Assembly (NCBI RefSeq): GCF_002288525.1
Contig: NZ_CP023067.1
Span: 2,738,501 to 2,802,500 of the forward strand
Direction: 5' to 3'
Length of the DNA stretch: 64,000 bases
Source: Sinorhizobium sojae CCBAU 05684
GTDB taxonomy: Bacteria > Pseudomonadota > Alphaproteobacteria > Rhizobiales > Rhizobiaceae
Shown piece after piece: positions 40,463-49,600 of this stretch. The notes below the pieces were generated by a model, which saw only the letters and a list, made by a program, of their open reading frames with translations, did not search any database and was not told where the DNA came from. A program made the translations under genes and the position numbers. The first letter of the stretch is position 1; every line of letters begins with the position of its first letter.

Positions 40463-42301
40463 ATGCCTGCCTATCGCTCTCGCACCACCACCCACGGCCG
40501 CAACATGGCCGGCGCCCGCGGCCTCTGGCGCGCGACGGGCATGAAGGACAGCGATTTCGGCAAGCCGATTATCGCGGTGGTGAACTCGTTCACGCAGTTC
40601 GTGCCGGGCCACGTGCATCTGAAGGATCTCGGCCAGCTCGTTGCGCGGGAGATCGAGGCTGCCGGCGGCGTCGCCAAGGAATTCAACACGATCGCCGTGG
40701 ACGACGGCATCGCCATGGGCCACGACGGCATGCTCTATTCGCTGCCTTCGCGCGAGATCATTGCCGACAGCGTCGAATATATGGTCAATGCCCATTGCGC
40801 CGACGCCATGGTCTGCATCTCCAATTGCGACAAGATCACACCCGGCATGCTGATGGCCGCCCTCCGGCTCAATATCCCCGCCGTCTTCGTCTCCGGCGGA
40901 CCGATGGAGGCCGGCAAGGTGGTGCTTCACGGCAAGAAGCACGCGCTCGATCTCGTCGACGCGATGGTTGCTGCCGCCGACGACAACGTATCCGACGAGG
41001 ACGTCCAGATCATCGAGCGCTCCGCTTGCCCGACCTGCGGCTCCTGCTCGGGCATGTTCACGGCAAATTCGATGAACTGTCTGACGGAAGCGCTCGGCCT
41101 GTCGCTGCCGGGCAACGGCTCGACGCTTGCAACCCATGCCGACCGCAAGCGTCTCTTCGTCGAGGCCGGCCACCTGATCGTCGACCTTGCCCGCCGTTAT
41201 TACGAGCAGGAGGACGAGCGCATCCTGCCGCGCTCGGTCGCGTCGAAGCGGGCCTTCGAGAACGCGATGGCGCTCGACATCGCCATGGGCGGTTCGACCA
41301 ACACCGTGCTGCACATCCTCGCCGCAGCCTATGAAGGCGAGGTCGATTTCACCATGGACGACATCGACCGGCTGTCGCGCAAGGTACCCTGCCTGTCGAA
41401 GGTCGCGCCCGCCAAGGCGGATGTGCACATGGAAGACGTGCACCGCGCCGGTGGCATCATGGCGATCCTCGGCGAGCTCGACAAGGGCGGCCTCATTAAC
41501 CGCGACTGCACGACTGTGCACAGCGAAACGCTCGGCGACGCCATCGACCGCTGGGACATTACCCGCACCACGAGCGAGACGGTGCGCAACTTCTTCCGAG
41601 CCGCGCCCGGCGGCATCCCGACCCAGGTCGCCTTCAGCCAGGATGCCCGCTGGGAGGAACTCGACACCGACCGCGAGCACGGCGTTATCCGCTCGGTCGA
41701 ACATCCCTTCTCCAAGGATGGCGGCCTGGCGGTCCTGAGGGGGAATATCGCGCTTGATGGCTGCATCGTGAAGACCGCCGGCGTCGATGAGAGCATTTTG
41801 AAATTTTCCGGTCCGGCACGCGTTTTCGAAAGTCAGGACGCGGCGGTCAAGGCGATCCTCGGCAACGAGATCAAGGCCGGCGACGTCGTGGTCATCCGCT
41901 ACGAGGGACCGAAAGGCGGACCGGGCATGCAGGAGATGTTGTATCCAACCAGTTACTTGAAGTCCAAGGGCCTTGGCAAGGCTTGCGCGCTGATCACGGA
42001 CGGTCGGTTCTCCGGCGGCACCTCCGGCCTTTCGATCGGCCACGTGTCGCCCGAGGCGGCGAATGGCGGCACAATTGGCCTTGTGCGCGATGGCGACGTG
42101 ATCGATATCGACATCCCGAACCGTACGATCGGCCTCAGGGTCGACGAGACGGAACTTGCCGCTCGCCGGCAGGAGCAGGATGCCAAGGGCTGGAAACCGG
42201 CCGAGCAGCGTAAGCGCCGGGTAACGACCGCACTCAAGGCCTATGCTGCATTCGCCACCTCCGCCGACCGCGGCGCCGTGCGCGACCTCGGAGACCGCTA
42301 A
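40463..42301 (+). CDS. ilvD: dihydroxy-acid dehydratase
   Basis: IlvD catalyses the dehydration step of valine, isoleucine and pantothenate synthesis. The 612-residue protein has the iron-sulfur cysteines in [12 protein letters not shown] and [19 protein letters not shown]. The C-terminal catalytic serine region is [22 protein letters not shown]. The length is normal. The start follows GAAGGAAGACGTTC. It is monocistronic, with a strong terminator 16 bp after the stop. Confidence 0.97.
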   Translation: MPAYRSRTTTHGRNMAGARGLWRATGMKDSDFGKPIIAVVNSFTQFVPGHVHLKDLGQLVAREIEAAGGVAKEFNTIAVDDGIAMGHDGMLYSLPSREIIADSVEYMVNAHCADAMVCISNCDKITPGMLMAALRLNIPAVFVSGGPMEAGKVVLHGKKHALDLVDAMVAAADDNVSDEDVQIIERSACPTCGSCSGMFTANSMNCLTEALGLSLPGNGSTLATHADRKRLFVEAGHLIVDLARRYYEQEDERILPRSVASKRAFENAMALDIAMGGSTNTVLHILAAAYEGEVDFTMDDIDRLSRKVPCLSKVAPAKADVHMEDVHRAGGIMAILGELDKGGLINRDCTTVHSETLGDAIDRWDITRTTSETVRNFFRAAPGGIPTQVAFSQDARWEELDTDREHGVIRSVEHPFSKDGGLAVLRGNIALDGCIVKTAGVDESILKFSGPARVFESQDAAVKAILGNEIKAGDVVVIRYEGPKGGPGMQEMLYPTSYLKSKGLGKACALITDGRFSGGTSGLSIGHVSPEAANGGTIGLVRDGDVIDIDIPNRTIGLRVDETELAARRQEQDAKGWKPAEQRKRRVTTALKAYAAFATSADRGAVRDLGDR

Positions 42302-42315
42302 TCCTCAACCTTCAA

Positions 42316-42346
42316 CCAAAAAGGCTCCCGACGGGAGCCTTTTTGC
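42316..42346 (+). terminator. Rho-independent terminator of ilvD
   Basis: AAAAAGGCTCCCG-A-CGGGAGCCTTTTT is a near-perfect stem with flanking A and T runs. It could also end the convergent GFA transcript on the other strand. Confidence 0.92.
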
Positions 42347-42355
42347 GGGCATCTG

Positions 42356-42760
42356 TCACATATGCCGCGTCTCGACTGGCGGGTTCCACCAGTTGTCATG
42401 CAAGCCGTCCATGTACTGCACCGGCAGTTCCGCGAGCAGGGCCGGATCGACGTCGTCGAGGCAGGCGATGTTGATCGAGACGAAGGCGCCCCCGATCTCC
42501 TCGACATGGCCGTGACCGTAGGGCGCCATTCCGCAAATGGTGCAGAAGCGGTGGTGCCCGCTCATGGTGCCGAATTGATAGTCGCCGATCCCCGCCTCCT
42601 CGCACGCCAGCCGGAAGTCCTCCGGCTTAACGGTCGCGCCCCAGTAGCGCAGTTTCGAGCAATATGAGCAGTTGCAGCGGCTGGTCCCAGCCTGAAGGTC
42701 GACATCGACCTCGTATCGGATTCGGCCGCAATGGCAGCTGCCCTTGTAGGTCTGCTTCAT
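42356..42760 (-). CDS. GFA family (glutathione-dependent formaldehyde-activating-like) protein
   Basis: The 134-residue protein has the GFA zinc-binding pattern: CHCGRIRYEV near the N-terminus, CNCSYC around residue 29-34, and HHRFCTICGMAPYGHGH near the middle. Members include the formaldehyde-activating enzyme and related CENP-V proteins; most have no proven substrate. The ATG at 42760 follows AATGGAGGAGCAATC. It is divergent from a MarR regulator with operators between them, so that regulator probably controls it. Confidence 0.88.
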   Translation of the reverse strand: MKQTYKGSCHCGRIRYEVDVDLQAGTSRCNCSYCSKLRYWGATVKPEDFRLACEEAGIGDYQFGTMSGHHRFCTICGMAPYGHGHVEEIGGAFVSINIACLDDVDPALLAELPVQYMDGLHDNWWNPPVETRHM

Positions 42761-42783
42761 GATTGCTCCTCCATTGGGTTTAA

Positions 42784-42852
42784 CATGATGTTGTCATGCG
42801 TCGATCAATATGACAATATATTGTCAAAGTAACTCATGACAGTATGTTGTCA
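42784..42852. promoter_or_regulatory. MarR-type operator array
   Basis: Three copies of the half-site TRTTGTCA occur at 42789-42796, 42819-42826 and 42845-42852. The middle one is a perfect 16-bp palindrome TGACAATATATTGTCA (42811-42826), and the third is the near-palindrome TGACAGTATGTTGTCA (42837-42852). A possible promoter for the MarR gene, TTGTCA (42821-42826)-N16-TATGTT (42843-42848), is embedded in these sites, so binding would block it. Confidence 0.82.
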
Positions 42853-42854
42853 AT

Positions 42855-43316
42855 ATGAATTCGACCCCGAGAACGCCCTCCGGCGATGCATTTGCCGAAC
42901 TCGCCATCTCCGTCCTTCGATTGGCGGGCCATCTGACCTCCGAAGGAGATAAGCTCGCTCGCCCTTCCGGCCAGACCAGCGCGCGCTGGCAGGTTCTGGC
43001 GGCGGCGAATCATGCACCGATGTCGGTCGCCGATGCGGCCCGCATGCTTGGACTCGCCCGCCAGGGGGTGCAGCGCATCGCAGACCTCCTCGAAGCGGAA
43101 GGGATGATCGCCTATCGGGACAATCCGGTTCACCAGCGGGCGAAGCTGATGATACCCACACCAAAGGGCGAGGCCGTCCTCGCTGACATCAGCAGCCGCC
43201 AGGCCGTCTGGACGAACGCTCTCGGCGCCGACATCGGCGAGGAGAGGCTGAAGCAGGCGACAGCACTGGTGAGCGACGTCATCGCTCTCCTCAAGGAACG
43301 GGGGGCACAGCCTTGA
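42855..43316 (+). CDS. MarR family regulator
   Basis: The 153-residue winged-helix protein has the MarR DNA-binding region MSVADAARMLGLARQGVQRIADLLEAEGMI and wing KLMIPTPKGEAVL. It lies divergent from the GFA gene with palindromic sites between, so autoregulation and control of GFA are likely. The ATG at 42855 has no Shine-Dalgarno; the third operator occupies that position. The predicted -10 ends only 6 bp before the ATG, suggesting a leaderless mRNA. Confidence 0.9.
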   Translation: MNSTPRTPSGDAFAELAISVLRLAGHLTSEGDKLARPSGQTSARWQVLAAANHAPMSVADAARMLGLARQGVQRIADLLEAEGMIAYRDNPVHQRAKLMIPTPKGEAVLADISSRQAVWTNALGADIGEERLKQATALVSDVIALLKERGAQP

Positions 43317-43422
43317 ACCGCCACATTCCTTCGCGGCGGCGCTGCAGGCAAGTCACGACGCCGGCAGGAAGGAACCTCCTCACCTCCAACGCGTTTTCAG
43401 AAGCCGAAACGGAGGATGAACT

Positions 43423-43923
43423 TTGGAACAGCCGCCGGTCCGCCGCGACGGACTACAGTTAGAGGAGCATCGCCCTTTTCAGCAGAAGTTCTGGAAAGCG
43501 GAGCGGATTGCCTGGGCTGGCTTTGGCCTCCTTCTCCTCCTGGCACTGCTCGGCATAATGGGATCGGGAGGCGTGTTCTCGCGAATGACCATCGACTTCG
43601 GTGACGGATATGTCGACGTGCCCCGCTTCAGTCGCTGGCAGGCGTCGGACAGCCTGACCGCGTCGTTGCCTCCGGGAGCGAGCGAGCGCCGCTTCACCGT
43701 CGGCCCCGCATTCTTCCGCACATTCCAGATCGAAGACATTGTACCGCCACCCTTCGCCACCGAGAACGGCAGTGACGGCACGATTTACCACTTCCGGTCC
43801 GATCCGGAGGCGCCTTTGGCGCTCACCATGCACCTTCGGGCCCAGGGGCCCGGCGTCGTGCGCTATCGCGTGGGCGTTAACGGCGAGGCGATGAAAGACG
43901 CGCGGACGATCGTCTGGCCCTAG
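43423..43923 (+). CDS. single-span membrane protein of unknown function
   Basis: The 166-residue protein has a cytoplasmic N-terminus, one membrane helix (about 30-48, WAGFGLLLLLALLGIMG) and a soluble C-terminal part of about 115 residues with mainly beta-type sequence (YVDVPRFSRWQ, RRFTVGPAFFRTFQIEDIVPPP). I do not recognise a family. The TTG start at 43423 is seven bases after GGAGG. The gene stands 170 bp before a DUF421 gene on the same strand, separated by a RIME element. The TAG stop coincides with the first bases of that element. Confidence 0.75.
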   Translation: MEQPPVRRDGLQLEEHRPFQQKFWKAERIAWAGFGLLLLLALLGIMGSGGVFSRMTIDFGDGYVDVPRFSRWQASDSLTASLPPGASERRFTVGPAFFRTFQIEDIVPPPFATENGSDGTIYHFRSDPEAPLALTMHLRAQGPGVVRYRVGVNGEAMKDARTIVWP

Positions 43924-44025
43924 CGCATCGGCCCGAAAATCGCACCCGATTTTCGGAAAGCACGATGCGTAGATTCAAAGAGTTACAGGGTCCTTTGTCC
44001 GTCCTGAAGGACGCACGGCGCTGTA
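43921..44025. repeat. RIME-type mosaic palindrome (two hairpins)
   Basis: Hairpin one is GCGCATCGGCCCGAAAATCG...CGATTTTCGG...CGATGCGT. Hairpin two is TTACAG...GTCC/GGAC...CTGTAA, with the same layout as 17109 and 23050. The element begins with TAG, which is the stop codon of the preceding gene. Confidence 0.85.
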
Positions 44026-44092
44026 AGCAGGTTGCGTGGCTTCGCCCAAGCCGTGGGACACCTTTTCGAAGCCTGTTTAGGAGGAGACTGCA

Positions 44093-44539
44093 ATGGATTC
44101 TGTTGCACGCGGCCTTGCCATCTACGTCATCATGCTGATCGCTATGCGCCTGTCGGGAAGGCGCACGGTTGCGCAGCTGACGCCTTTTGACTTCGTACTG
44201 CTGCTCATCGTCGCGGAGACCACGCAGCAGGCCCTGTTGGGCGACGATTTCTCGATCATGAATGCGACGATACTGATCCTCACCCTGTTCAGCGTCGACA
44301 TAGCGCTGTCCTACGTCAAGCAATGGTTCCCGAGGGCCGAATTGCTCATGGACGGCACACCGACGGTTCTCGTCGCCGACGGGGAAGTCGACACCCATGC
44401 GCTGAAGAGCGCAAGGGTCGGCATAGAGGACATCTTGACTGCTGCGAGGCAGCAGCAGGGTCTCTATCGCCTGGACCAGATCAAGTTCGCCGTTCTCGAG
44501 GCGGACGGCGCAATCAGCATCGTGCCGCAGAAGACGTAA
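44093..44539 (+). CDS. DUF421 / YetF-like membrane protein
   Basis: The 148-residue protein has two or three membrane helices in its first 75 residues, then a YetF domain with LMDGTPTVLVADGEVDTHALKSARVGIEDIL and IKFAVLEADGAISIVP. YetF proteins are widespread and of poorly known role, often linked to membrane stress. It is shorter than Bacillus YetF because the N-terminal helix and C-terminal extension are missing. The start follows TTAGGAGGAGACTGC. Confidence 0.87.
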   Translation: MDSVARGLAIYVIMLIAMRLSGRRTVAQLTPFDFVLLLIVAETTQQALLGDDFSIMNATILILTLFSVDIALSYVKQWFPRAELLMDGTPTVLVADGEVDTHALKSARVGIEDILTAARQQQGLYRLDQIKFAVLEADGAISIVPQKT

Positions 44540-44558
44540 CTGTTTTAAGCGGCCGCGG

Positions 44559-45026
44559 CTAACCATCCGCATCTGGCGCATGCGTCACCGCAAGAAGGTC
44601 GGCACGCAGGCGCTTCGAACCATCTTCGCCGAGTTGCTCGTCGAGCGCCCGATGTGTTTCCTTCCAGACCGGTACGGCCTCGGCCAGCAGGTGCTCGCCA
44701 TCCGCAGTCAGCCGGATCCGACGCTGCCGCCGGTCGCCCGGATTGGCGGAAATCTCCACCAGGCCGCGGCGTTCCAGCGGCTTCAGTGCCGCCGTCAGCG
44801 TCGTGCGGTCCATGGCGAGCAACGCGGCTACCGCGCCGACGGTCGGCGGTTCCGGTCGGTTGAGCGACATCATCAGCGAAAACTGGCCGTTCGTCATGGC
44901 AAACGGCCGCAGCGCCTCGTCGAAGCGGCGGGCCAGCGCCCGGGCGGCACGCTGGACGTGGAGGCAGAGGCAGGTATCCCTGACATGCATGGTGGTGGTA
45001 AAAGGGATGAGCGACGTCTTTGACAT
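44559..45026 (-). CDS. MarR family regulator
   Basis: The 155-residue protein has the MarR winged helix PTVGAVAALLAMDRTTLTAALKPLERRGLVEI and wing RRIRLTADGEHLL. The N-terminal LCLHVQRAARALARRFDEAL is a dimerisation helix with a cysteine pair CLC that might sense oxidation. It is divergent from the DUF899-DUF1579-VOC genes with a palindromic operator between, so those genes are likely targets. The ATG at 45026 has no ribosome-binding site and lies next to the predicted -10. A second ATG at 44990 is possible. Confidence 0.88.
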   Translation of the reverse strand: MSKTSLIPFTTTMHVRDTCLCLHVQRAARALARRFDEALRPFAMTNGQFSLMMSLNRPEPPTVGAVAALLAMDRTTLTAALKPLERRGLVEISANPGDRRQRRIRLTADGEHLLAEAVPVWKETHRALDEQLGEDGSKRLRADLLAVTHAPDADG

Positions 45027-45035
45027 GGAGCATTA

Positions 45036-45061
45036 ATGTTGATACCAACATAATGTGTCAA
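45036..45061 (-). promoter_or_regulatory. MarR operator within a leaderless-type promoter
   Basis: The palindrome ATGTTGGTATCAACAT (45051-45036 on the minus strand) sits between a perfect -35 TTGACA (45061-45056) and a -10-like ATTAAT. Transcription would start at or near the ATG at 45026. Binding by the MarR product would block its own promoter. Confidence 0.78.
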
Positions 45062-45187
45062 GCGCGTCTTCAGGCGCGAAGAGCATGCAGTCGGCCCCAG
45101 GACCCATGAAATTCGCCTGTCGCCACAACGCCTGATTGACTGCATTATCCGCAATAAGTCATCGGATGCACTGGAGGAGGAACGGAC

Positions 45188-45913
45188 ATGAGACCGAACC
45201 ACGCCGTCGTATCGCAGGAGGAATGGCTGCAAGCCCGCAAATCGCTTCTCGCCCTCGAAAAGGAGCAAACCCACCTGCGCGACAGGGTCAATGCCGAGCG
45301 TCAGGCCTTGCCTTGGGTGGTGCTGGACAAGACCTATAGGTTCGAAACCCGTGACGGGCCGAAGAGCCTCGCGGACCTTTTCGATGGACGCAGCCAGCTT
45401 CTTCTCTACCACTTCATGTTCGGTGAAAACTGGGAGGCCGGCTGCCCAAGCTGCTCCTTCCTTGCGGATCACTTCGACGGCACCCTACCCCATCTCAACC
45501 ATCACGACGTCACGCTGGTGGCCGCCTCGAACGCTCCTCTCGAAAAGATCGAAGCCTATCGCAAGCGGATGGACTGGCACTTCCCCTGGGTTTCGTCTCA
45601 CGGCAGCGATTTCAACCGTGATTTCCATGTGTCCTTCTCGCCATCGGAAATGGCGCGCGGCAAGGTCAGCTACAATTTCACCGAAATCGACAGCAAGGAG
45701 GCCCATGAGGAACTGCCGGGCCTGAGCGCCTTCTACAAGGACGAGGGCGGAACCGTCTATCACACCTACTCCACCTATGCGCGGGGCCTCGAGGAACTGG
45801 TCAGCACCTTCATGCTGCTCGATCGGGCGCCGAAGGGCCGTAACGAAGGCACCATCATGGACTTCGTCCGCCGGCACGACGAATACGATGGCGAGCCGCG
45901 GCGGCGGGCGTAA
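45188..45913 (+). CDS. DUF899 thioredoxin-like protein
   Basis: The 241-residue protein matches DUF899, a thioredoxin-fold family. The CPSC motif (C86, C89) lies in ENWEAGCPSCSFLADHFDG, and the blocks DKTYRFETRDGPKSLADLF, VAASNAPLEKIEAYRKRMDW and FHTYSTYARGLEEL-like sequence are typical. The function is unknown but probably redox. The ATG at 45188 follows GGAGGAACGGAC. It is the first gene of a same-strand group with DUF1579 and VOC proteins. Confidence 0.88.
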   Translation: MRPNHAVVSQEEWLQARKSLLALEKEQTHLRDRVNAERQALPWVVLDKTYRFETRDGPKSLADLFDGRSQLLLYHFMFGENWEAGCPSCSFLADHFDGTLPHLNHHDVTLVAASNAPLEKIEAYRKRMDWHFPWVSSHGSDFNRDFHVSFSPSEMARGKVSYNFTEIDSKEAHEELPGLSAFYKDEGGTVYHTYSTYARGLEELVSTFMLLDRAPKGRNEGTIMDFVRRHDEYDGEPRRRA

Positions 45914-46008
45914 AGAAGAACCATCCGGGATGGAACCCGTCGCCGCGCCGGGACGTTTTGTCCGGCTGCGTCGACGAAAGAGCGTCCCTTAGCCCTCAGG
46001 AGAAAGAA

Positions 46009-46482
46009 ATGCATGCAGAGCCTCAGGAGGAACACCGCTGGCTCGAGCAATTGCTCGGCGAGTGGACGGTGACGTCGGAGGATCCCGCCGGAACCGCGCC
46101 GCCGGATGAAGCCTGGGTGGAGAATGTCCGCTCGCTCAACGGCCTCTGGATCGTTTGCGAAGGCAAGGGAACGATGCCGGGCGGAAAGCCCGGCCAGACT
46201 TTGATGACGCTCGGATTCAATCCTTCGACGGGTCGCTATGTCGGCACCTGGGTCGGCTCGATGATGAACCATATGTGGCTCTATGACGGCGATATCGAAG
46301 ACGACGGTCGGACGCTTGCCCTCAATTGCGAGGGACCGGACTTCGAGAATCCCGGCCGGACCGCCAGATATCAGGACAGGCTTACGCTGATCGATGCCAC
46401 CCGGCGTACCCTGACGGCCCGCGTCGAAACCGACAGCGGAGACTGGAAAGACATCATGACAGCGGACTACCGCCGCCGGTAG
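46009..46482 (+). CDS. DUF1579 family protein
   Basis: The 157-residue soluble protein matches DUF1579, with HRWLEQLLGEWTVTSED, SLNGLWIVCEGKGTMPGG and TGRYVGTWVGSMMNHMW. The fold is probably a lipocalin-like beta-barrel. The role is unknown; in many rhizobia it neighbours DUF899 and VOC genes as here. The ATG at 46009 follows CAGGAGAAAGAA, which decides against the upstream in-frame ATG at 45958. Confidence 0.86.
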   Translation: MHAEPQEEHRWLEQLLGEWTVTSEDPAGTAPPDEAWVENVRSLNGLWIVCEGKGTMPGGKPGQTLMTLGFNPSTGRYVGTWVGSMMNHMWLYDGDIEDDGRTLALNCEGPDFENPGRTARYQDRLTLIDATRRTLTARVETDSGDWKDIMTADYRRR

Positions 46483-46596
46483 ACCGATCCGGAGCGGGGC
46501 CGGCGCGGCGCAATCCGCCCTAGTCCAGACCACCACGGCGACGGTTCCGTCGCCGTCCTACAGCAGCATGTCCACAAAAAAACGGGAGGACCGACA

Positions 46597-47358
46597 ATGC
46601 ATGGCAATTTCGTCTGGTACGAGTTGATGACAACGGACACGAAAGCTGCGGAGGCCTTTTACAAGAAGGTCGTCGGCTGGGACGCTCGCGACGCCGACAT
46701 GCCGGGGGTCGACTACACACTGTTTTCCATGGGCGACCATCTGGTGGCGGGCCTGATGACCATGCCCGAAGGGGCGCTCGAATTGAACGTGCCGCCGGCC
46801 TGGCTCGGCTACGTGGCCGTGGATGACGTCGACACCGCCGCCGCCAGGCTCGCCGGCGAGGGCGGCACCGTTCATCGCGAGCCGGATGATATCCCCGGCG
46901 TCGGCCGCTTCGCCATCGTCACCGACCCACATGGCGCCGCCTTCGCCCTTTTCAAGGGAACCGGCGAGCCGCCGCCGTCGCTCGACCAGATGGCGCCCGG
47001 AAATATCGGCTGGCACGAACTGATGGCCGGCGAGCTCGACAGCGCCTTTGCTTTCTATTCGAAGCTGTTCGGCTGGACCAAGGACCAGGCGATGGACATG
47101 GGAGAAATGGGCGTCTACCAGCTGTTCGCCCATAATGGTCAGGCCATTGGCGGCATGATGACAAAGCCGAAGGAGGTTCCAGCGCCCTACTGGCTCTATT
47201 ACTTCAACGTCGAAGCGCTCGACGCCGCGATCGATCGCGCTCAGTCCGAGGGTGCTCAAGTGGTGGTTGAGCCGATGGAAGTCCCCGGCGGAGCCTGGAT
47301 CGTCCAGTGCACCGATCCGCAGGGCGCGTTTTTCGCGCTGGTCGCGCCAAAACGCTGA
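46597..47358 (+). CDS. two-domain VOC family protein
   Basis: The 253-residue protein is a tandem of two vicinal oxygen chelate (glyoxalase-like) domains. The first starts FVWYELMTTDTKAAEAFYKKVVGW and the second NIGWHELMAGELDSAFAFYSKLFGW. Each ends in an ITDPHGAAFALF or CTDPQGAFFALV strand. VOC domains bind a metal to catalyse ring cleavage, isomerisation or resistance functions; the substrate is unknown. The ATG follows GGGAGGACCGACA. Confidence 0.88.
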   Translation: MHGNFVWYELMTTDTKAAEAFYKKVVGWDARDADMPGVDYTLFSMGDHLVAGLMTMPEGALELNVPPAWLGYVAVDDVDTAAARLAGEGGTVHREPDDIPGVGRFAIVTDPHGAAFALFKGTGEPPPSLDQMAPGNIGWHELMAGELDSAFAFYSKLFGWTKDQAMDMGEMGVYQLFAHNGQAIGGMMTKPKEVPAPYWLYYFNVEALDAAIDRAQSEGAQVVVEPMEVPGGAWIVQCTDPQGAFFALVAPKR

Positions 47359-47401
47359 TCCGCTCCTCGGTCTCGAGGAACGATTTGTGCCTGCCCTGAC
47401 T

Positions 47402-48322
47402 CTACATGGCCGTGTCCGGCATCACCCGGGCATGGCTGGCGAGGAAATCCAAAACGGCGCGCATCCGAGAAGGGAGCGCGCCGCCCTGGCCAAGAAAGAC
47501 GGCATGAACCTCTTCCAGATCGCCCGGGTTCAATTCTTCGAGCACGGGAACGAGCCGGCCCATGCGCAGATCATCGCGCACCGTGAACTCAGCAAGCCGC
47601 GCCAATCCTGCACCGGCGAGCGCCAGATGGCGCAGCCCCTCACCATCGCTTACCTGCACCGCCCCGTTAGCCGGAATTATGATGGTTTCGCCATCCGCTT
47701 TGATGGGCCAGCCGTCAACGGTGCGGGCGTAACAGAAACCGAGCCGGTCATGCGTCTTGAGTTCGTCGAGATTCGAGGGCATGCCGAAGCGTTCGGTATA
47801 GGACGGTGCCGCGACGATCATCATTCGCGTCGCCCCGAGCTTGCGCGCAATCAGCGTCGAACTCTTCAAGGGACCTGCCCGCACCGCCACGTCGGCGCGC
47901 GCCTCCATCAAGTCAACCACCGCATCGGTCTGAACGATATCAAGGGTGACGGCCGGAAAGCGCGCCCGGAATTCGGGTATTAGCGGCATCAGGATATGGG
48001 TGCCGAAGGACGCGCTGACATTCAATCGGACCCTGCCCGCCGGGCTTTCGCCGGCCGACGCGCAGCGCTCCGCCTCGTCGATATCGGCGAGGATGCGGGT
48101 CGTTCGATCGTAAAATGCGTGCCCTTCCGGTGTAAGCTGAAGCTTACGCGTCGATCGGTTCACCAGGCGAACGCCGAGCCGCTCCTCAAGGCGCAGCACG
48201 AGCTTGCTGACGGCCGAGGGCGTCATGCGATAATGGCGGGCTGCCGCAGAGAAGCCGCCAAGCTCAACTGCCTTGGCGAAAACCTCCATTTCGCCCGAGC
48301 GATTGACCGAGAGTCGCGACAT
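47402..48322 (-). CDS. LysR family regulator
   Basis: The 306-residue protein has an N-terminal winged helix (GGFSAAARHYRMTPSAVSKLVLRLEERLGVRLVNR) and a periplasmic-binding-like effector domain (about 92-295). It is divergent from the aldo-keto reductase gene across 108 bp, the usual arrangement for LysR control of its neighbour. No certain effector can be predicted. Confidence 0.93.
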   Translation of the reverse strand: MSRLSVNRSGEMEVFAKAVELGGFSAAARHYRMTPSAVSKLVLRLEERLGVRLVNRSTRKLQLTPEGHAFYDRTTRILADIDEAERCASAGESPAGRVRLNVSASFGTHILMPLIPEFRARFPAVTLDIVQTDAVVDLMEARADVAVRAGPLKSSTLIARKLGATRMMIVAAPSYTERFGMPSNLDELKTHDRLGFCYARTVDGWPIKADGETIIIPANGAVQVSDGEGLRHLALAGAGLARLAEFTVRDDLRMGRLVPVLEELNPGDLEEVHAVFLGQGGALPSRMRAVLDFLASHARVMPDTAM

Positions 48323-48430
48323 GTGAATTCAACTCACAGATAATGTTCCCGCACGGAGTCTATATTCAAAAAGCGACCGGCTCCAATCTTTGTCATGGAG
48401 AAATCATGACGAGCGCAAAGGAGTTTTGGA

Positions 48431-49465
48431 ATGGATTATCGACGGCTTGGTTCGTCTGGATTGAAGGTGCCGGCGCTCAGTTTCGGCGCAGGCACTTTCG
48501 GCGGCAAGGGACCGCTTTTCAGCGCCTGGGGCGCGACGGATGAAGCGGAGGCACGGCGCCTCATCGACATCTGCCTCGAAGCCGGCGTCAATCTCTTCGA
48601 CACGGCAGACGTCTACTCCGATGGCGCCTCCGAGGTGATCCTGGGAGCGGCAGTCAAAGGACGGCGCGACAAGGCCATCCTGTCGACGAAGATATCGCTA
48701 CCGATCGGCGATGGTCCGAACGATGCCGGCTCGTCCCGCGCGCGCCTCGTCAACGGCGTGGAGGATGCCCTGAAGCGGCTCGGCACCGACTATATCGACC
48801 TCATGCAACTGCACGCCTTCGACGCCGGAACGCCAATCGAGGAGGTGCTTTCGACGCTCGACATGCTCGTGCGCTCGGGCAAGCTGCGCTATGTCGGCGT
48901 ATCCAATTTCGCCGGCTGGCAACTGATGAAATCCCTCGCGGCCGCCGACCTATATGGCTATCCACGCTACGTCGCCAACCAGGTCTATTATTCGCTCGCC
49001 GGACGTGACTACGAATGGGAGCTGATGCCGCTCGGCCTCGACCAGGGCGTCGGCGCCCTCGTCTGGAGCCCACTCGGCTGGGGGCGGCTGACGGGCAGAA
49101 TTCGTCGCGGCCAACCTTGGCCGGAGAGCAGCCGCCTGCACGACACGGCCGACTTCGGGCCGCCGGTGGACGACGAAAAGCTTTACGACATCGTCGAGGT
49201 ACTGGACGCACTCGCCGAGGAGACCGGTAAGACCGTGCCGCAAATCGCCATCAACTGGCTTCTCCAGCGCCCAACCGTCTCAAGCGTCATCATCGGTGCG
49301 CGCAACGAGGAGCAACTGCGGCAGAACCTCGGCGCGATCGGCTGGGCGCTCTCGACGGAACAAGTGTCGCGCCTCGATGCGGTGAGTGCAACGACGGCGC
49401 CCTACCCCTATTTTCCTTATTATCGGCAGGCAGGCTTTGCGCGGATCAACCCGCCGCCGATCTGA
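48431..49465 (+). CDS. aldo/keto reductase
   Basis: The 344-residue NADPH-dependent TIM barrel has the tetrad residues in LFDTADVYSDGASE (Asp, Tyr), AILSTKIS (Lys) and LMQLHAFDAG (His). The C-terminal cofactor block is SSVIIGARNEEQLRQNL. Members reduce aldehydes or ketones broadly; the substrate is unknown. The ATG follows AAGGAG. The divergent LysR gene probably controls it. Confidence 0.92.
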   Translation: MDYRRLGSSGLKVPALSFGAGTFGGKGPLFSAWGATDEAEARRLIDICLEAGVNLFDTADVYSDGASEVILGAAVKGRRDKAILSTKISLPIGDGPNDAGSSRARLVNGVEDALKRLGTDYIDLMQLHAFDAGTPIEEVLSTLDMLVRSGKLRYVGVSNFAGWQLMKSLAAADLYGYPRYVANQVYYSLAGRDYEWELMPLGLDQGVGALVWSPLGWGRLTGRIRRGQPWPESSRLHDTADFGPPVDDEKLYDIVEVLDALAEETGKTVPQIAINWLLQRPTVSSVIIGARNEEQLRQNLGAIGWALSTEQVSRLDAVSATTAPYPYFPYYRQAGFARINPPPI

Positions 49466-49600
49466 GTGGGCAGGAGGCCGGCTGCCATCCGAAAGCCAGC
49501 CGCCACCGCCCATGGTTTCGGCTTGCTTTCTTGTTCGCATTGCACAAAAGTCCTCTCGAATGGCGGGCAAAAGGACCTGCCATCGAGGGGAAAACGCTCA

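Noticed and set aside
45062..45090. GCGCGTCTTCAGGCGCG as another RIME module
   Set aside because: Only a fragment of the inner stem is present without the outer arms; too weak to call.
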